Source of the DNA: Priapulus caudatus
Lineage: Eukaryota > Priapulida > Priapulimorpha > Priapulimorphida > Priapulidae
Direction of reading: 5' to 3'
Length of the DNA: 42,657 nucleotides
Assembly: GCF_000485595.1 (NCBI RefSeq)
Contig: NW_014577914.1
Coordinates: forward strand, 11,314 to 53,970
Position 1 is the first letter of the stretch. The number at the start of each line of letters is the position of its first letter. Shown in pieces: positions 10,683 to 20,289 of the stretch. The notes under the pieces were generated by a model. It saw only the letters and a list, made by a program, of their open reading frames with translations, had not been told where the DNA came from and ran no database searches. The position numbers were made by a program, and so were the translations under genes.

Positions 10683-11668
10683 CGTGCGTGCCGTGTTGAT
10701 GCGGTGCATGTTTGTGACGCTACGACCCATGGCCGACATGATGACGAGACTTCTATCGACGATTGACGAAAATACTGATGAACGACGGCGTTTCGATCGG
10801 TGCATTAACGGAAATCATGATGATGTCTCCACCAGGTGATGCGGTTGCCCCTGCGATGAGACGGCGTCCATCGCTGCCATATCGCTGCCGCCGCTGCTGC
10901 GCGCCGCCGAGCGTCACTGCCCGCCCTAAGATAGCCGGCTTGCTTAATACGCCATTCCTGCAGGCTCGACAGATGGGCGAATAGCCAACGACGGTGAATG
11001 CCGCCCTATCTCTCTTACTGCTACTGTCACTTGGACCTGCTGGCCGGCCCAGGATGCTTTCTAGCGGTATCATGCTTTACTTTATTAGACGTGATTTCAC
11101 TTTCTGCCTCCGCTCCGACCGCTGACTTGCTCCGCCACGATCTCTGTCATCAGGCTATCATAATGCTACAAGGCCCGTTCATAGACGGTTCGCTGAGATA
11201 CGTCGGGACAGATATCGAAGTGTGCCTGTAAGGACGTCGCTGATCGTATAGCCTCCCCCCCCCCTCCCCCCCCCCCCCTTGAACTTAATCTTACTTTGCC
11301 CGTGTGTTATTGTGCTTGCGTTGCTTGTCTTTTAACCTGATTCCCTATCGCCGCTGCCGCGTAAACGTTGCTATTTGAAGCTAATATCGTTCAGCCGAGG
11401 TCGATGTGCTCTGGTGCATCGCGCAGTAAAATTCAGACACGAGATAGAAGAATGAAACACCTACTTATTGGCATCTTTTTTTTCCAAGTGAGGCTTTTAT
11501 ATGAGGGGCTTGAAACAGCGCCGTAACTGCGCGGTACTACACTTGACTGCGTGGTCATTTATTTTTTTCTGACCAAGGGGAGCAGCTTATCGTTTTTTGG
11601 CCTCTATTTGCAAGTACACGACGGCAACGGGGATTTCTGCAGACAAGAGTAGGCCGCTACGCCTAAAG
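10683..11668 (-). mobile_element. Indel-rich copy of the gypsy leader/LTR
   Basis: Aligns with about 6902-7953 but with many single-base insertions and an implausible poly-C run near 11258-11278. It lacks the counterpart of about 7624-7778. Together with 8410-8974 it would form one second element copy split by 1.7 kb. It ends at the N at 11669. The error pattern suggests unpolished long-read sequence. Confidence 0.8.
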
Positions 11669-11669
11669 N

Positions 11670-12589
11670 GTAAAAATATGCCATTTCTCCGTTCCCGGTT
11701 ATTCAAACTGGCAATTTCGGCTTTCCCGCGTTCCGGTTGTCGTCTATTACAAAATCAGTAAAAAATAAATCTGGTATTTCCTGATACCCAGTTAACCAAA
11801 ATGGTCTGTACGATATCCTGAATATGTCTGCATGACCGAATGTGCTGATATAGAAGTATGAAATAATATAAAAAGTCCGCTGTTTGACCCCTGCAAGACC
11901 TGCAGATGCGTTTAGCAAATATATTACGTAGAATATAATATTATGGAAGTATCTTATATCAAAAACCGACATAACCTTTCGACAAAGGAAAGAATGACTG
12001 CCCGCTATATAGCGCTGATCGCTTTCATAACATATTATACGTGCTGCGCGTTTATTGCTTAAAAGCCTTTTAATGTAATAACTATATTGTTCTGTAAACG
12101 ACGGTATGGCGTATAAAGATAAGATGAGATTACGAGTTCAATGCAGGCGGTCACACAATTGCGTGAATGCAATTCCCTAATGGCAAGTGCGTGTTCTTTC
12201 ATGAGAATTTTATCTTGTCGAAACGACTTTGGCCGTCGCACCATAAAAGATTATTTCGAAAATATCATTATTCCAAGTAAGCAATATACATTATATCCGC
12301 CAGTAACCGAAAAAAGTAGCAGGGGTGAACAATATAGTCTACGAAAAATCGCAGAGTGACACGGCAAGAAAAACTTGCAATGCGATGAGAGTATATGCTG
12401 TCGCAAGCAGAACGATAACGGAGTGTGATGATAGAATCGAAGAAGCGGAAACAGGGAAATGCAAAGCATAAGCGCGGCAGAAAGCCGGACAACGATAGCG
12501 GAGTGAGATCCATATGCAGCCATCGCAATAAGACGGAACGAGACAGCCACCGGAGAGACTAGATTGTAGCGAAGTTAATCAGGAGAGAA
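11670..12589. other. Gene-free stretch
   Basis: Only short open frames with no recognisable motif are seen, on either strand. The segment begins directly after an N and runs into a minisatellite. I see no gene, RNA or element signature. Confidence 0.45.
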
Positions 12590-12830
12590 CGGCAAGTTAG
12601 AAACAAGCTAGAAGACAGCAAATGAGAAACAAGACAGAAGACAGCAAATGAGAAACAAAACAGAAGACAGCAAATGAGAAACAAGACAAAAGACAGCAAA
12701 TAAGAAGCAAGGCAGAAGACAGAAAATAAGCAACCAGAGAGAAAACAACACATGAGCGACGGGACAGAAGACAGCAAATGAGCAACAAGACAGAAGACAG
12801 CAAATAAGCGACAAGCTGGATGACAGATTG
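12590..12830. repeat. Minisatellite with unit of about 26 bp
   Basis: About eight to nine degenerate units of the type gacagcaaatgagaaacaag. The overlapping Leu/Cys/Phe-rich minus-strand readings arise from the repeat and are not treated as genes. Confidence 0.85.
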
Positions 12831-12845
12831 GTCAGTGAGCAGAGG

Positions 12846-13425
12846 GCGGCACATCGATTTATTAGAAGGCAGCACAGTGATTTATTAGAAGACAGCACAG
12901 TTATGTATTAGATGACAGCACAGTGATGTATTAGATGACAACACATTGATGTATTAGAAGACAGCACAGTGATGTATTAGATGACAGCACAGTGATGTAT
13001 TAGAAGACAACACAGTGATGTATTAGTAGGCAGCACAGTGATGTATTAGAAGGCAGCACACTAAGGTATTAGATGACAGCACAGTTATGTATTAGAAGAC
13101 AGCACAGTGATGTATTAGAAGACAGCACAGTGATGTATTAGAAGACAGCACAGTGATGTATTAGATGACAACACATTGATGTATTAGATGACAGCACAGT
13201 GATGTATTAGATGACAACACATTGATGTATTAGAAGACAACACAGTGATGTATTAGAAGACAGCACAGTGATGTATTAGATGACAGCACAGTGATGTATT
13301 AGAAGGCAGCACAGTGATGTATTAGAAGGCAGCACAGTGATGTATTAGATGACAGCACAGTTATATATTAGATGGCAGCGCAGTGATGTATTAGATGACA
13401 GCACGGTGATTTATTAGTAGACAAC
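12846..13425. repeat. 23-bp minisatellite, about 25 units, upstream of the first receptor locus
   Basis: The unit is gacagcacagtgatgta plus ttagaa/ttagat, repeated head to tail with single-base variants (gaa/gat, cag/cat, tga/tta). There are no unique spacers, so it is not a CRISPR array. It ends about 105 bases before the ATG at 13531. Confidence 0.95.
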
Positions 13426-13530
13426 CGGGAAAGACATCAGAAGATAGTAGAGTGGTTTGTGCTGCATATAGTGGTAGAGTAACACTATCGCTACACAACC
13501 TACGTCGAGAGCGATCTGCAGTAAATAAAT

Positions 13531-14734
13531 ATGGAACCACGTAATGACTCTATCCTGGAGTATAATAGCACAGTGAGCAATGTAACCAGTGAGTACCAGC
13601 ATATTTAAATTTTGCCGGCGAAAATCGGACTCTTTCATTTCACTTTTTTCTTTATAGTTTTGTTAGTAGTCGTGGTGTTAGACACGCTTATAATCGTCGT
13701 ATACGTCAGGTCCAACTCGCGCAAGACACCAAAAAATTACTTCATCATTAGTCTGGCATGTTCCGACTTATTGGCAGTAGCGATGGGATTTCAAACTCTG
13801 TTTTCACGCACCTTCATCGAAGAGATACAGATTATACAATGCGTCATACTCGTTTTCGCATTCTGCATATATCAAGTGGCACATCGATGCTGACGATTAG
13901 ACTTACGACGTTGGACCGCTACATAGCTATCGTCCATCCGTTTCGCTACAACCAGCTGATGACTCCTAGAGCAGCTAAACTCGAGCAGCTTTTGTAGCAG
14001 TGGTTCGGGGGCTTCCACACTGGAGCACCATCTCTTGGTGTGTTCCTGATGCGGTAATTAGTACGGAGTTGAATTGGTATATAGCTGCCACATACGCCGC
14101 TATGTTACTGTTTATGGCGTACGCGTACGCCGCTACAGGTCGGATCATGATTGCCCACAGCCGACGTGTTGCCGCAGCAACAGATCAAGCGCAGCTTCAA
14201 CAATTATCTAGTCTCTCTGGAACGTTGAAAGCAGCCAAACTTATTTTGACTGCCGGTGGCGTGTCCTTTCTGCTACTAACTCCCAACATTTTACACATGT
14301 TTCTGGTCAAGGTCTTTGAGGAGACACACTCACGGTTGCTCACTACTCTGCGCCAGATACGCAATTTAGGCATTTGCGATAACATGCTTCTGAACTCTAT
14401 CATGTATTTCATGAAGTATGACGAGTTTAAGGTGGCATTGAGGAAGCTACTCGGCAGGTACACAGCAAATATTGAACCATTAACATCTTTCACAAGAAAA
14501 AATACGTCTCAGGTCGACGGCCATGGAGCAGAAGGAGAAGCTGGACAACTGTCATATACAGGAAAACAGGTTACACATGTCTACGTAATAGAGCATATGC
14601 CACATGTAGATACTGAGGTAGCGGACAGAGGCGGGCAGATAGCACATGCGACAAGACATACCGCTATAGGGGACGTGGCAGACACAAAAGGAGAGGCGAC
14701 ATATGCAATAGAGCAGATGTCTAATGCAGATTGA
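13531..14734 (+). pseudogene. Class A GPCR pseudogene, MEPRN subfamily
   Basis: The ATG at 13531 opens MEPRNDSILEY, matching the start of the gene at 39874. A TAA at 13606-13608 interrupts the N-terminus; the same frame then continues through TM1 (LDTLIIVVYV) and TM2 (SLACSD). A frameshift near 13880 precedes TM3 (LDRYIAIVHPFRYNQLM). Part of TM4 is deleted around 13985-14040. TM5 to TM7 and a long tail follow in a third frame (14000-14734). NPxxY is changed to NSIMY. The tail has degenerate heptad-like units (GGQIAHATRH), and tail-like codons (QVSH ... PVSHT) continue after the TGA at 14732. The lesions are mixed substitutions and deletions, so it looks like a true pseudogene. Confidence 0.85.
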
Positions 14735-15666
14735 CAAGTGAGCCACGACCAGGGACCGGTATCACATACAGTAGTTTGGCTTTTTGAAGCAAGAGAACAC
14801 GTGTCAACATGGTGCACATTATTTTCAAAAGTAAAAATGACATTTTTTCTCGAACTTCACAAACTAAAACTGTTTTTGTTTTTTTAGTATGCGATTATTT
14901 GCACAACGCAATCATAATTGTACAATGTAATATAACCGGGGAATATAACGTAATCTGTGGATTGGCTGTCTCAGAAACTCTAGCAAACTTATGGCGTACA
15001 CAAAATGCAATGAGAAACAAAACAAAAAATAACCCGTTAAAAACTGCGAATGATTGCCAATGCGTTTGTCGTCTCTGCAATATAATGTTTATCGCTTGAA
15101 AGCCTACAAACATTTTATATTTGTTCTGATAATAGAGGTATTGTTGGTGAATAATACGACGTGTTTAGTGAGAGTTGCCTATAGGCTGACACGCAGACGT
15201 TGCAGGTGCGCGTTGCCGATTCGCGCCGCACGATGTGTGCACGGCGAAGCTTCTTGTGATTTGATGGACGTGTTACGCGATTGTGCTCATATAAAAGCTG
15301 GCCGAGAAACGATCACGCGTTACAGATAACGGTAGTGGCAAGTCAGGTGGAGTTGCTGAAGACTGGAGAACATCGTGGAACCAAGCGTCAGTCGGGGACG
15401 ACAACAAAAGTCGTGGTCGAAACGGCAAAAGACGCGGTGAATAAGAGCGATAATGACGGCGCAGCTAATTGCCATGCGAGAGAGCCATTAAAGGAAAATA
15501 AAGCGTGACAGGGAAATATCAAACCACAGAAGGTAGCAGAGTGAGATTATATCATTCGGAGCGGTGAACGCGAGTAACCGCTAACGAGTGATCGACTAGC
15601 GCTGTCGATGCACGAAATTGCAAAGCCGCTACGGAGAGGGATCGAAGCGATACAAAGCCAGTGAAC
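14735..15666. other. Intergenic spacer
   Basis: No gene is seen. The first 60 bases still read as receptor tail. Further on is a TATA-like box near 15289 that could serve the next locus. The rest is unique sequence. Confidence 0.5.
15289..15297 (+). promoter_or_regulatory. TATA-like box upstream of the second receptor locus
   Basis: ATATAAAAG in gctcatataaaagctgg, about 370 bases before the ATG at 15667. It is the only TATA box of this quality seen upstream of a receptor locus in the window. Confidence 0.35.
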
Positions 15667-16750
15667 ATGGATCCACGTAATGTCACTATCCTGGATTATA
15701 ATAACACAATAGAAAACGCCACGATAAATGTTACCGGCGAGCACCAGAATTCCCTAACTTTACCCGGTACTGTCGGACCTTTTTTATGCAACATTCGTCT
15801 TCTTGGTTTCGTTAACAGTTTTTGTGTTAAACACTCTCATAATCGTCGTGTACGTCAGCCTCGACTCTCAAAACACTAAAAAACTACTTCATCGTTAGTT
15901 TGGCGTGCGCTGATGTAATATCGGCGATGTGATTGGACGGATTTTATTATCGAATTTTTAACCATGTCGTTTATAAGTTTTAACCATGTAGTTTATAAGT
16001 TTTTAACCATGTAGTTTATAAGTTTTTAACCATGTAGTTTATAAGTTTTTAACCATGTAGTTTATAAGTTTTTAACCATGTTGTTTATAAGGGAGACAGC
16101 ATCATGATGATTTTAATTATCTACGCATCAGTTGGAACACCACCGCTGACTTGCGACACTGAACCGCTATATATAGCTATCGCCCATCCGTTTCGTTACA
16201 ACCAGCTGATGACTCCTAATGAGCGAAACACACGGTGATATCCGTCTGGCTGTATACAAGTGGTTACTCCAATGTAGGCATGGTTAAGGTGCTCACAGAT
16301 TGGCAGCCATGCTGTGCCTATGTATGTGTGTTGTTGATTCGCTAACGAGCAATGAGCAAAACTGGTATATAGTTGCTAACTATATGGTTGTATTTTCCTT
16401 CATCACATACGCGTACGCCGTTATAGGTCGGATCATGATTGACCACAGCCGACGTGTTGCCGCAGCAACAGATCAAGCTCATCTTCAACAACTGTCCAGC
16501 CTTGCTGGGACGTTCAAAGTAGCCAAACTCGTCCTGACTGACGTTGGCGTGTCTTTCTTGCTGCTTAGTCCCCACCTTCTATTATGGTTCTTTCGGAGCC
16601 TTTACGGAATACACAGCCGAAGCTGCTCGCTATTTTGCGCCTAATGCGCAAAGAAACCATTTTCGCGAACCTGCTCCTGAATCCTATCATGTACTTCATG
16701 AAGTATAGGACGAGTTCAAAGTGGCAATTACTCCGCAGGTACTGGGCATG
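15667..16750 (+). pseudogene. Class A GPCR pseudogene, MDPRN subfamily, interrupted by a minisatellite
   Basis: The start is MDPRNVTILDY with N-glycosylation sequons. The reading frame shifts near 15780, so that TM1 (VLNTLIIVVYV) is in the next frame. After TM2 begins, a 23-bp minisatellite (15961-16091) replaces sequence up to TM3. The DRY region is damaged (cactgaaccgctatat), while HPFRYNQLMTP is recognisable in nucleotides. TM5 to TM7 are partly open at 16300-16644 (IGRIMIDHSRRVAAATD). The 3' end breaks at gcaggtact, after which non-receptor repeat sequence follows. Clear loss of function. Confidence 0.85.
15961..16091. repeat. 23-bp minisatellite inside a receptor pseudogene
   Basis: Six units of accatgtagtttataagtt plus tta, the first 22 bp and the rest 23 bp. 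It sits where the TM2-TM3 loop should be encoded. Confidence 0.95.
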
Positions 16751-17155
16751 CTCAAACTCTGAGCATAGGCGCACAAGCAACTTTCGACTCATATTTACCC
16801 CGAGCGTTGGGGCGTGTGGGGTGTGTATCATAAACCACTGGCGGATGGTAGCATACGGTCTAATATGAGTTCCCGCAAGCACACTATCTGAGAAAAATAC
16901 GAGCATTTCAATGAAATTATAAATATACATGCAGTAGTGAGAACAAATCTGTCGCGGGTAGGCTACTAGCCAAGGCTTATTATTTATAAAGTGACATGTT
17001 GTGATAGACATTTATTACTGAATCGCTTAAATTTTTTATTGATATACAATTCCATCCCACAGGTACTGGGCATGCGCAAACTCTGAGCATAGACGCACAA
17101 GCAACTTTCGACTCATATTTACCCCGAGCGCTGAGGCGTGTAGGAATTGCGAAAG
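16737..17155. repeat. 95-bp direct repeats flanking 230 bp
   Basis: 16737-16830 and 17061-17155 both read caggtactgggcatg then (c/g)tcaaactctgagcata, and remain similar to the end. Related copies occur near 27281 and 36063. The left copy is fused directly to the broken 3' end of the receptor pseudogene. Confidence 0.8.
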
Positions 17156-17426
17156 CGGGTTGCAACAAAGCACATCGTCATTTCGTATAAACTAGTTGTT
17201 ATCGCCAGCTGGGTTTCTGATGCTACTCGTAAAGGTGTTCATCACATGAAATATATATTTTAATGTGTCTTGCTATCAATAGTGTCGTTGCATACATGAG
17301 AGAAAACACATTATATATGTTTCCTCACGCAGGGTTTCTTCTTGTCTGAAAACAGTGAATACTTTCAAAACGATATTGCGAAAACGCAGGCTCGTATAGA
17401 GACCAAGTAAACCCGCCGAGTTATAG
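16831..17426. other. Upstream repeat block of the MQLSNYS-type receptor genes, copy 1
   Basis: No gene. The block is homologous to 26960-27830 (indel-rich) and 35390-36470, so each MQLSNYS-type locus seems to carry its own copy of this upstream region. Confidence 0.7.
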
Positions 17427-17636
17427 GTATTAAAACGTCGGAAACCAGCGTGGTCAGATCTTAGAATGCAAGGCTGTGAGATAGCTATCTAGACACAGCA
17501 GTCAGCGGCAGAACCCAGGCAGAGTGAACAGACACGAGGAGGAAAAAATATCGTGATAGGTCGGCAAGTGACAACTCTAGCAAACTGCGGAAGAATACAC
17601 AACCTGTGCAAAGAATGATTGATATAGAGGCTCAAC
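17427..17636 (+). other. Conserved 5' leader of MQLSNYS-type receptor genes
   Basis: About 200 bases directly before the ATG are nearly identical to 20081-20289 and are recognisable at 27835-28061 and at 36480-36614 plus 37323-37397. Conservation up to the ATG suggests promoter/5' UTR duplicated with the gene. No TATA box is seen. Confidence 0.55.
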
Positions 17637-18743
17637 ATGCAGCTGTCTAATTACTCCATCCTGGATTATCTCACGACAGTAGAGAACACTACAGTGATAT
17701 CTAGCAATGAGCAGCAGCAAAAATCTAATACATTTGCGGTAAATGTCGGACGTATATTTTCCTCGTTCGTATTTGTTGTTGCAATAACAGTAGTGATTTT
17801 AGATACTCTTATAATCGTCGTATACGTACGGTTCAACTTTCTTAAAACGCAAAAGAACTACTTCATCATTAGTTTGGCGTGCGCTGATATGCTATCAGCG
17901 ATGGCGATTGGCACACTTATATTATCCGATGAGCTGAACCCGGCTCTTCAGAAGATCCACTGCGTCATGATGGTTTTCGTCGGCTGCATAACATTTTGGG
18001 CTTCGGTGTTGTCGATTGGACTTGCGACGTTGGACCGCTACATAGCTATCGTCCATCCGTTTCGTTACAACCAGCTGATGACTCCTAGAGCGGCGAAACT
18101 CATGGTGATGTCCGTCTGGCTGTATACAACTGTGGTCGGTTCAGTGGCAGGAGCTCAGGCATTTGAACGTTGGCGCCATGGAGCCTTGTGTCTTATTGAT
18201 AAGATAACCACTAAAGCGTTCAGCTGGTATGCAGCTTCTAACTACGTGGTCGTGTTACTGTTTATGACGTACGCCTACATCGTTATAGGTCGGATCATGA
18301 TTGACCACAGCCGACGTGTTGCCGCAGCAACAGATCAAGCTCAGCTTCAACACCTGTCCAGCCTTGCTGGAACGTTTAAAGCAGTCAAACTCATTTTGAC
18401 TGTCGTTGGCGTGTCTATTCTGCTACTAAGTCCCAACATTTTACACATGTGTCTGGTCAAGTCATTTGAGGACACACACTCGCGGTTGCTCTCTATTCTG
18501 CGCCAGATACGCATTTTTGGCATTTTCGTGAACATGCTTCTGAACCCTATCATGTACTTCATGAAGTATGACGAGTTTAAGGTGGCATTAAGGAAGCTTC
18601 TCGGCAGGTACAGAGCAAATGTTGAACCAGCAACAAGATTCACTCATCGCACGGCTGGAAATGCGTCTCACACAGATGGACATGTATCGGAGTTAGGGCA
18701 GCTGCCACGGCACGGAAGACAGGAGACACAGGTAGAGGTCTAA
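17637..18743 (+). CDS. Class A (rhodopsin-type) GPCR, 368 aa, intact
   Basis: A single-exon seven-helix receptor for the plasma membrane; ligand unknown. The start MQLSNYSILDY is shared with paralogs. N-glycosylation sequons lie at N5 and N17. By eye TM1 is about 41-64, TM2 73-97 (D84), TM3 107-135 with C109 and DRY 133-135, TM4 153-173 (W161), an ECL2 cysteine C185, TM5 199-222, TM6 247-272, TM7 289-310 with NPIMY 303-307, then helix 8 (YDEFKVALRKLLG). Unusual points: Asp56 replaces the near-universal TM1 Asn (VILDTLII), TM5 lacks its proline, and TM6 lacks CWxP (LLLSPN instead). Missing TM5 Pro is also known in melanocortin/cannabinoid-like receptors, but a family call beyond class A is not safe. 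The frame stays open for 75 codons after the TAA. Confidence 0.93.
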   Translation: MQLSNYSILDYLTTVENTTVISSNEQQQKSNTFAVNVGRIFSSFVFVVAITVVILDTLIIVVYVRFNFLKTQKNYFIISLACADMLSAMAIGTLILSDELNPALQKIHCVMMVFVGCITFWASVLSIGLATLDRYIAIVHPFRYNQLMTPRAAKLMVMSVWLYTTVVGSVAGAQAFERWRHGALCLIDKITTKAFSWYAASNYVVVLLFMTYAYIVIGRIMIDHSRRVAAATDQAQLQHLSSLAGTFKAVKLILTVVGVSILLLSPNILHMCLVKSFEDTHSRLLSILRQIRIFGIFVNMLLNPIMYFMKYDEFKVALRKLLGRYRANVEPATRFTHRTAGNASHTDGHVSELGQLPRHGRQETQVEV

Positions 18744-18971
18744 GCAATATGCGATGATAAACTGAGGACGGGAAGAGGAAGAGAGGGAGCAGAAGCATTA
18801 AAAGATGTACATAGAGTAGTCGAAGACATTGCAGATGGAGAAGGACTGGGGACACAGACTGGTGCAGTAGAACAGCCGTCTCATGGAGAAAGACAGCTGG
18901 CGATTAAAGAAAGAGAAGTGACAGATGGAGAAGACGAGACGTGTAATGCAGATGGATACTTGACAGACTGA
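18744..18971 (+). other. Fossil receptor tail downstream of the stop
   Basis: The 75 codons following the TAA at 18741 remain open to a TGA at 18969-18971, with tail-like motifs (SHGERQ, TDGEDE). In the paralog at 20290 the stop codon position is CAA and the following codons are translated. This implies a longer ancestral tail cut by a C-to-T change here, or the reverse change in the paralog. Confidence 0.6.
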
Positions 18972-19253
18972 TAAGGACAGCCCAATATAGCAGGAAATAG
19001 GGAAACAGAGGACGGACAAAAAATGCAAAATAAATACGTGCAGCAGAGTCGAGCCAAACAATTAAGATAGACAGACCAAGTTGTAGAGCATGTATCAAAC
19101 GCGTGAATGCATGTGTCACTCGTAGTGTATGTTACAGTTAGCTATATGTACGATATGTCAGGTATCGTGTGTAGGAGGCGTGTGGGCTTGTCGATGAATG
19201 ACAGAGATATATTGTCGCAAGAAAAACAATCCCCTACCTTATTTACCTGACGT
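18810..19253. repeat. 444-bp segment present in opposite orientation behind the next receptor gene
   Basis: The reverse complement of this segment occurs at 21481-21909, flanked by the same left sequence (gaagcatta, gatgta) and the same right sequence (gcgtcgtgtt). This is a clean local inversion between two tandem copies. Confidence 0.9.
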
Positions 19254-20079
19254 ATGCGTCGTGTTATCGTCTTACACTATACTTGAGTTATACACTTATT
19301 GATGCGAATCATTATGAAACGCTTCTAGAGTCTTTCTGCTGTTGTACCTCGTTATCGTAAAGAGCGTTACACTTTTATATATCTGTTATATATATATATA
19401 TATATATGTTTTTTATGTTTTTTATTTCTGTTATATTGTATTATTGTGTTGTTATATATAATAAGATCTCATACCACAGTATCATGTAATTCTACGAGTT
19501 GCGTTCCTCGTGTGCATACGGCTATAATACTCCGTCATTGAGCGACGACCAGTTGCCAATTCCGTGCCGACCCGTGGACTTGTAATTCGAGCACAGTGAG
19601 ACCACTTAGCTCACTCTAAGCATTTGCTCACTGTTCTCACTGTTGAGACCAACATATGCTGCCACTGAATGCAGACAGTGAGGTAACGGCTTCTCGCCAA
19701 AAGCACGGCACGACGCGTGTACCCGCTAAACTGGCGGCGATGTATTACCAGTATGTGCGTTCGCGAAAAAATGTTGCTAGTTCGCTGCTCTAAATGCGCT
19801 ACTCCATGTCTATACCCCAGCCTGCAAAACATGTTATACGCCCCACCTCCCAACACCTAATACGATATTGGGGACTTGTACTAGCTTGTTAAATTTGCCC
19901 TCGATTACGCCATATTCTACAAAGGTGAATTCAATGCGGCCTCACTCTGAATTGAAGCACCATATACACGCAGTCTCCGTAGCTGCACTCGTCTTCACAG
20001 GTGGTTATCCACCTATCGTACCTCATTGAAAATTCTTTATATGTAAGGTATTGAGAAAACATTGAGTGTGTTTATTACC
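19254..20079. other. Spacer block homologous to 21910-22690, indel-rich
   Basis: No gene. Contains a (TA)n stretch at about 19385-19407. From about 19600 the copy shows many single-base indels relative to 22240-22690 and ends at the N at 20080, where the sequence jumps to a receptor leader. Confidence 0.65.
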
Positions 20080-20080
20080 N

Positions 20081-20289
20081 TATTAAAACGTCGAAAACCA
20101 GCGTGGTCAGATCTCAGAATGCAAGGCTGTGAGATAGCTATCTAGACATAGCAGGCATCGGCAGAACCCTGGCAGAGTGAACAGACACGAAGAGGAAAAA
20201 ATATCGTGGTAGGTCGGCAAGTGACAACTCTAGCAAACTGCGGAGGAACACACAACCTGTGCAAAGAACGATTAATATAGAGGCTCAAC
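20081..20289 (+). other. Conserved 5' leader of the second MQLSNYS-type gene
   Basis: Nearly identical to 17427-17636. The left edge coincides with the N at 20080, so the real upstream region may not be the one shown. Confidence 0.55.

Noticed and set aside
12846..13425. CRISPR-like regular 23-bp repeats
   Set aside because: The units are head to tail with no unique spacers, and the setting is an animal genome. It is a minisatellite.
18347..18643. 98-codon antisense frame recurring opposite TM6-TM7 of several receptors (14197, 21018, 38105)
   Set aside because: Its conservation is explained by the conserved receptor on the other strand. No signal or start context favours it.
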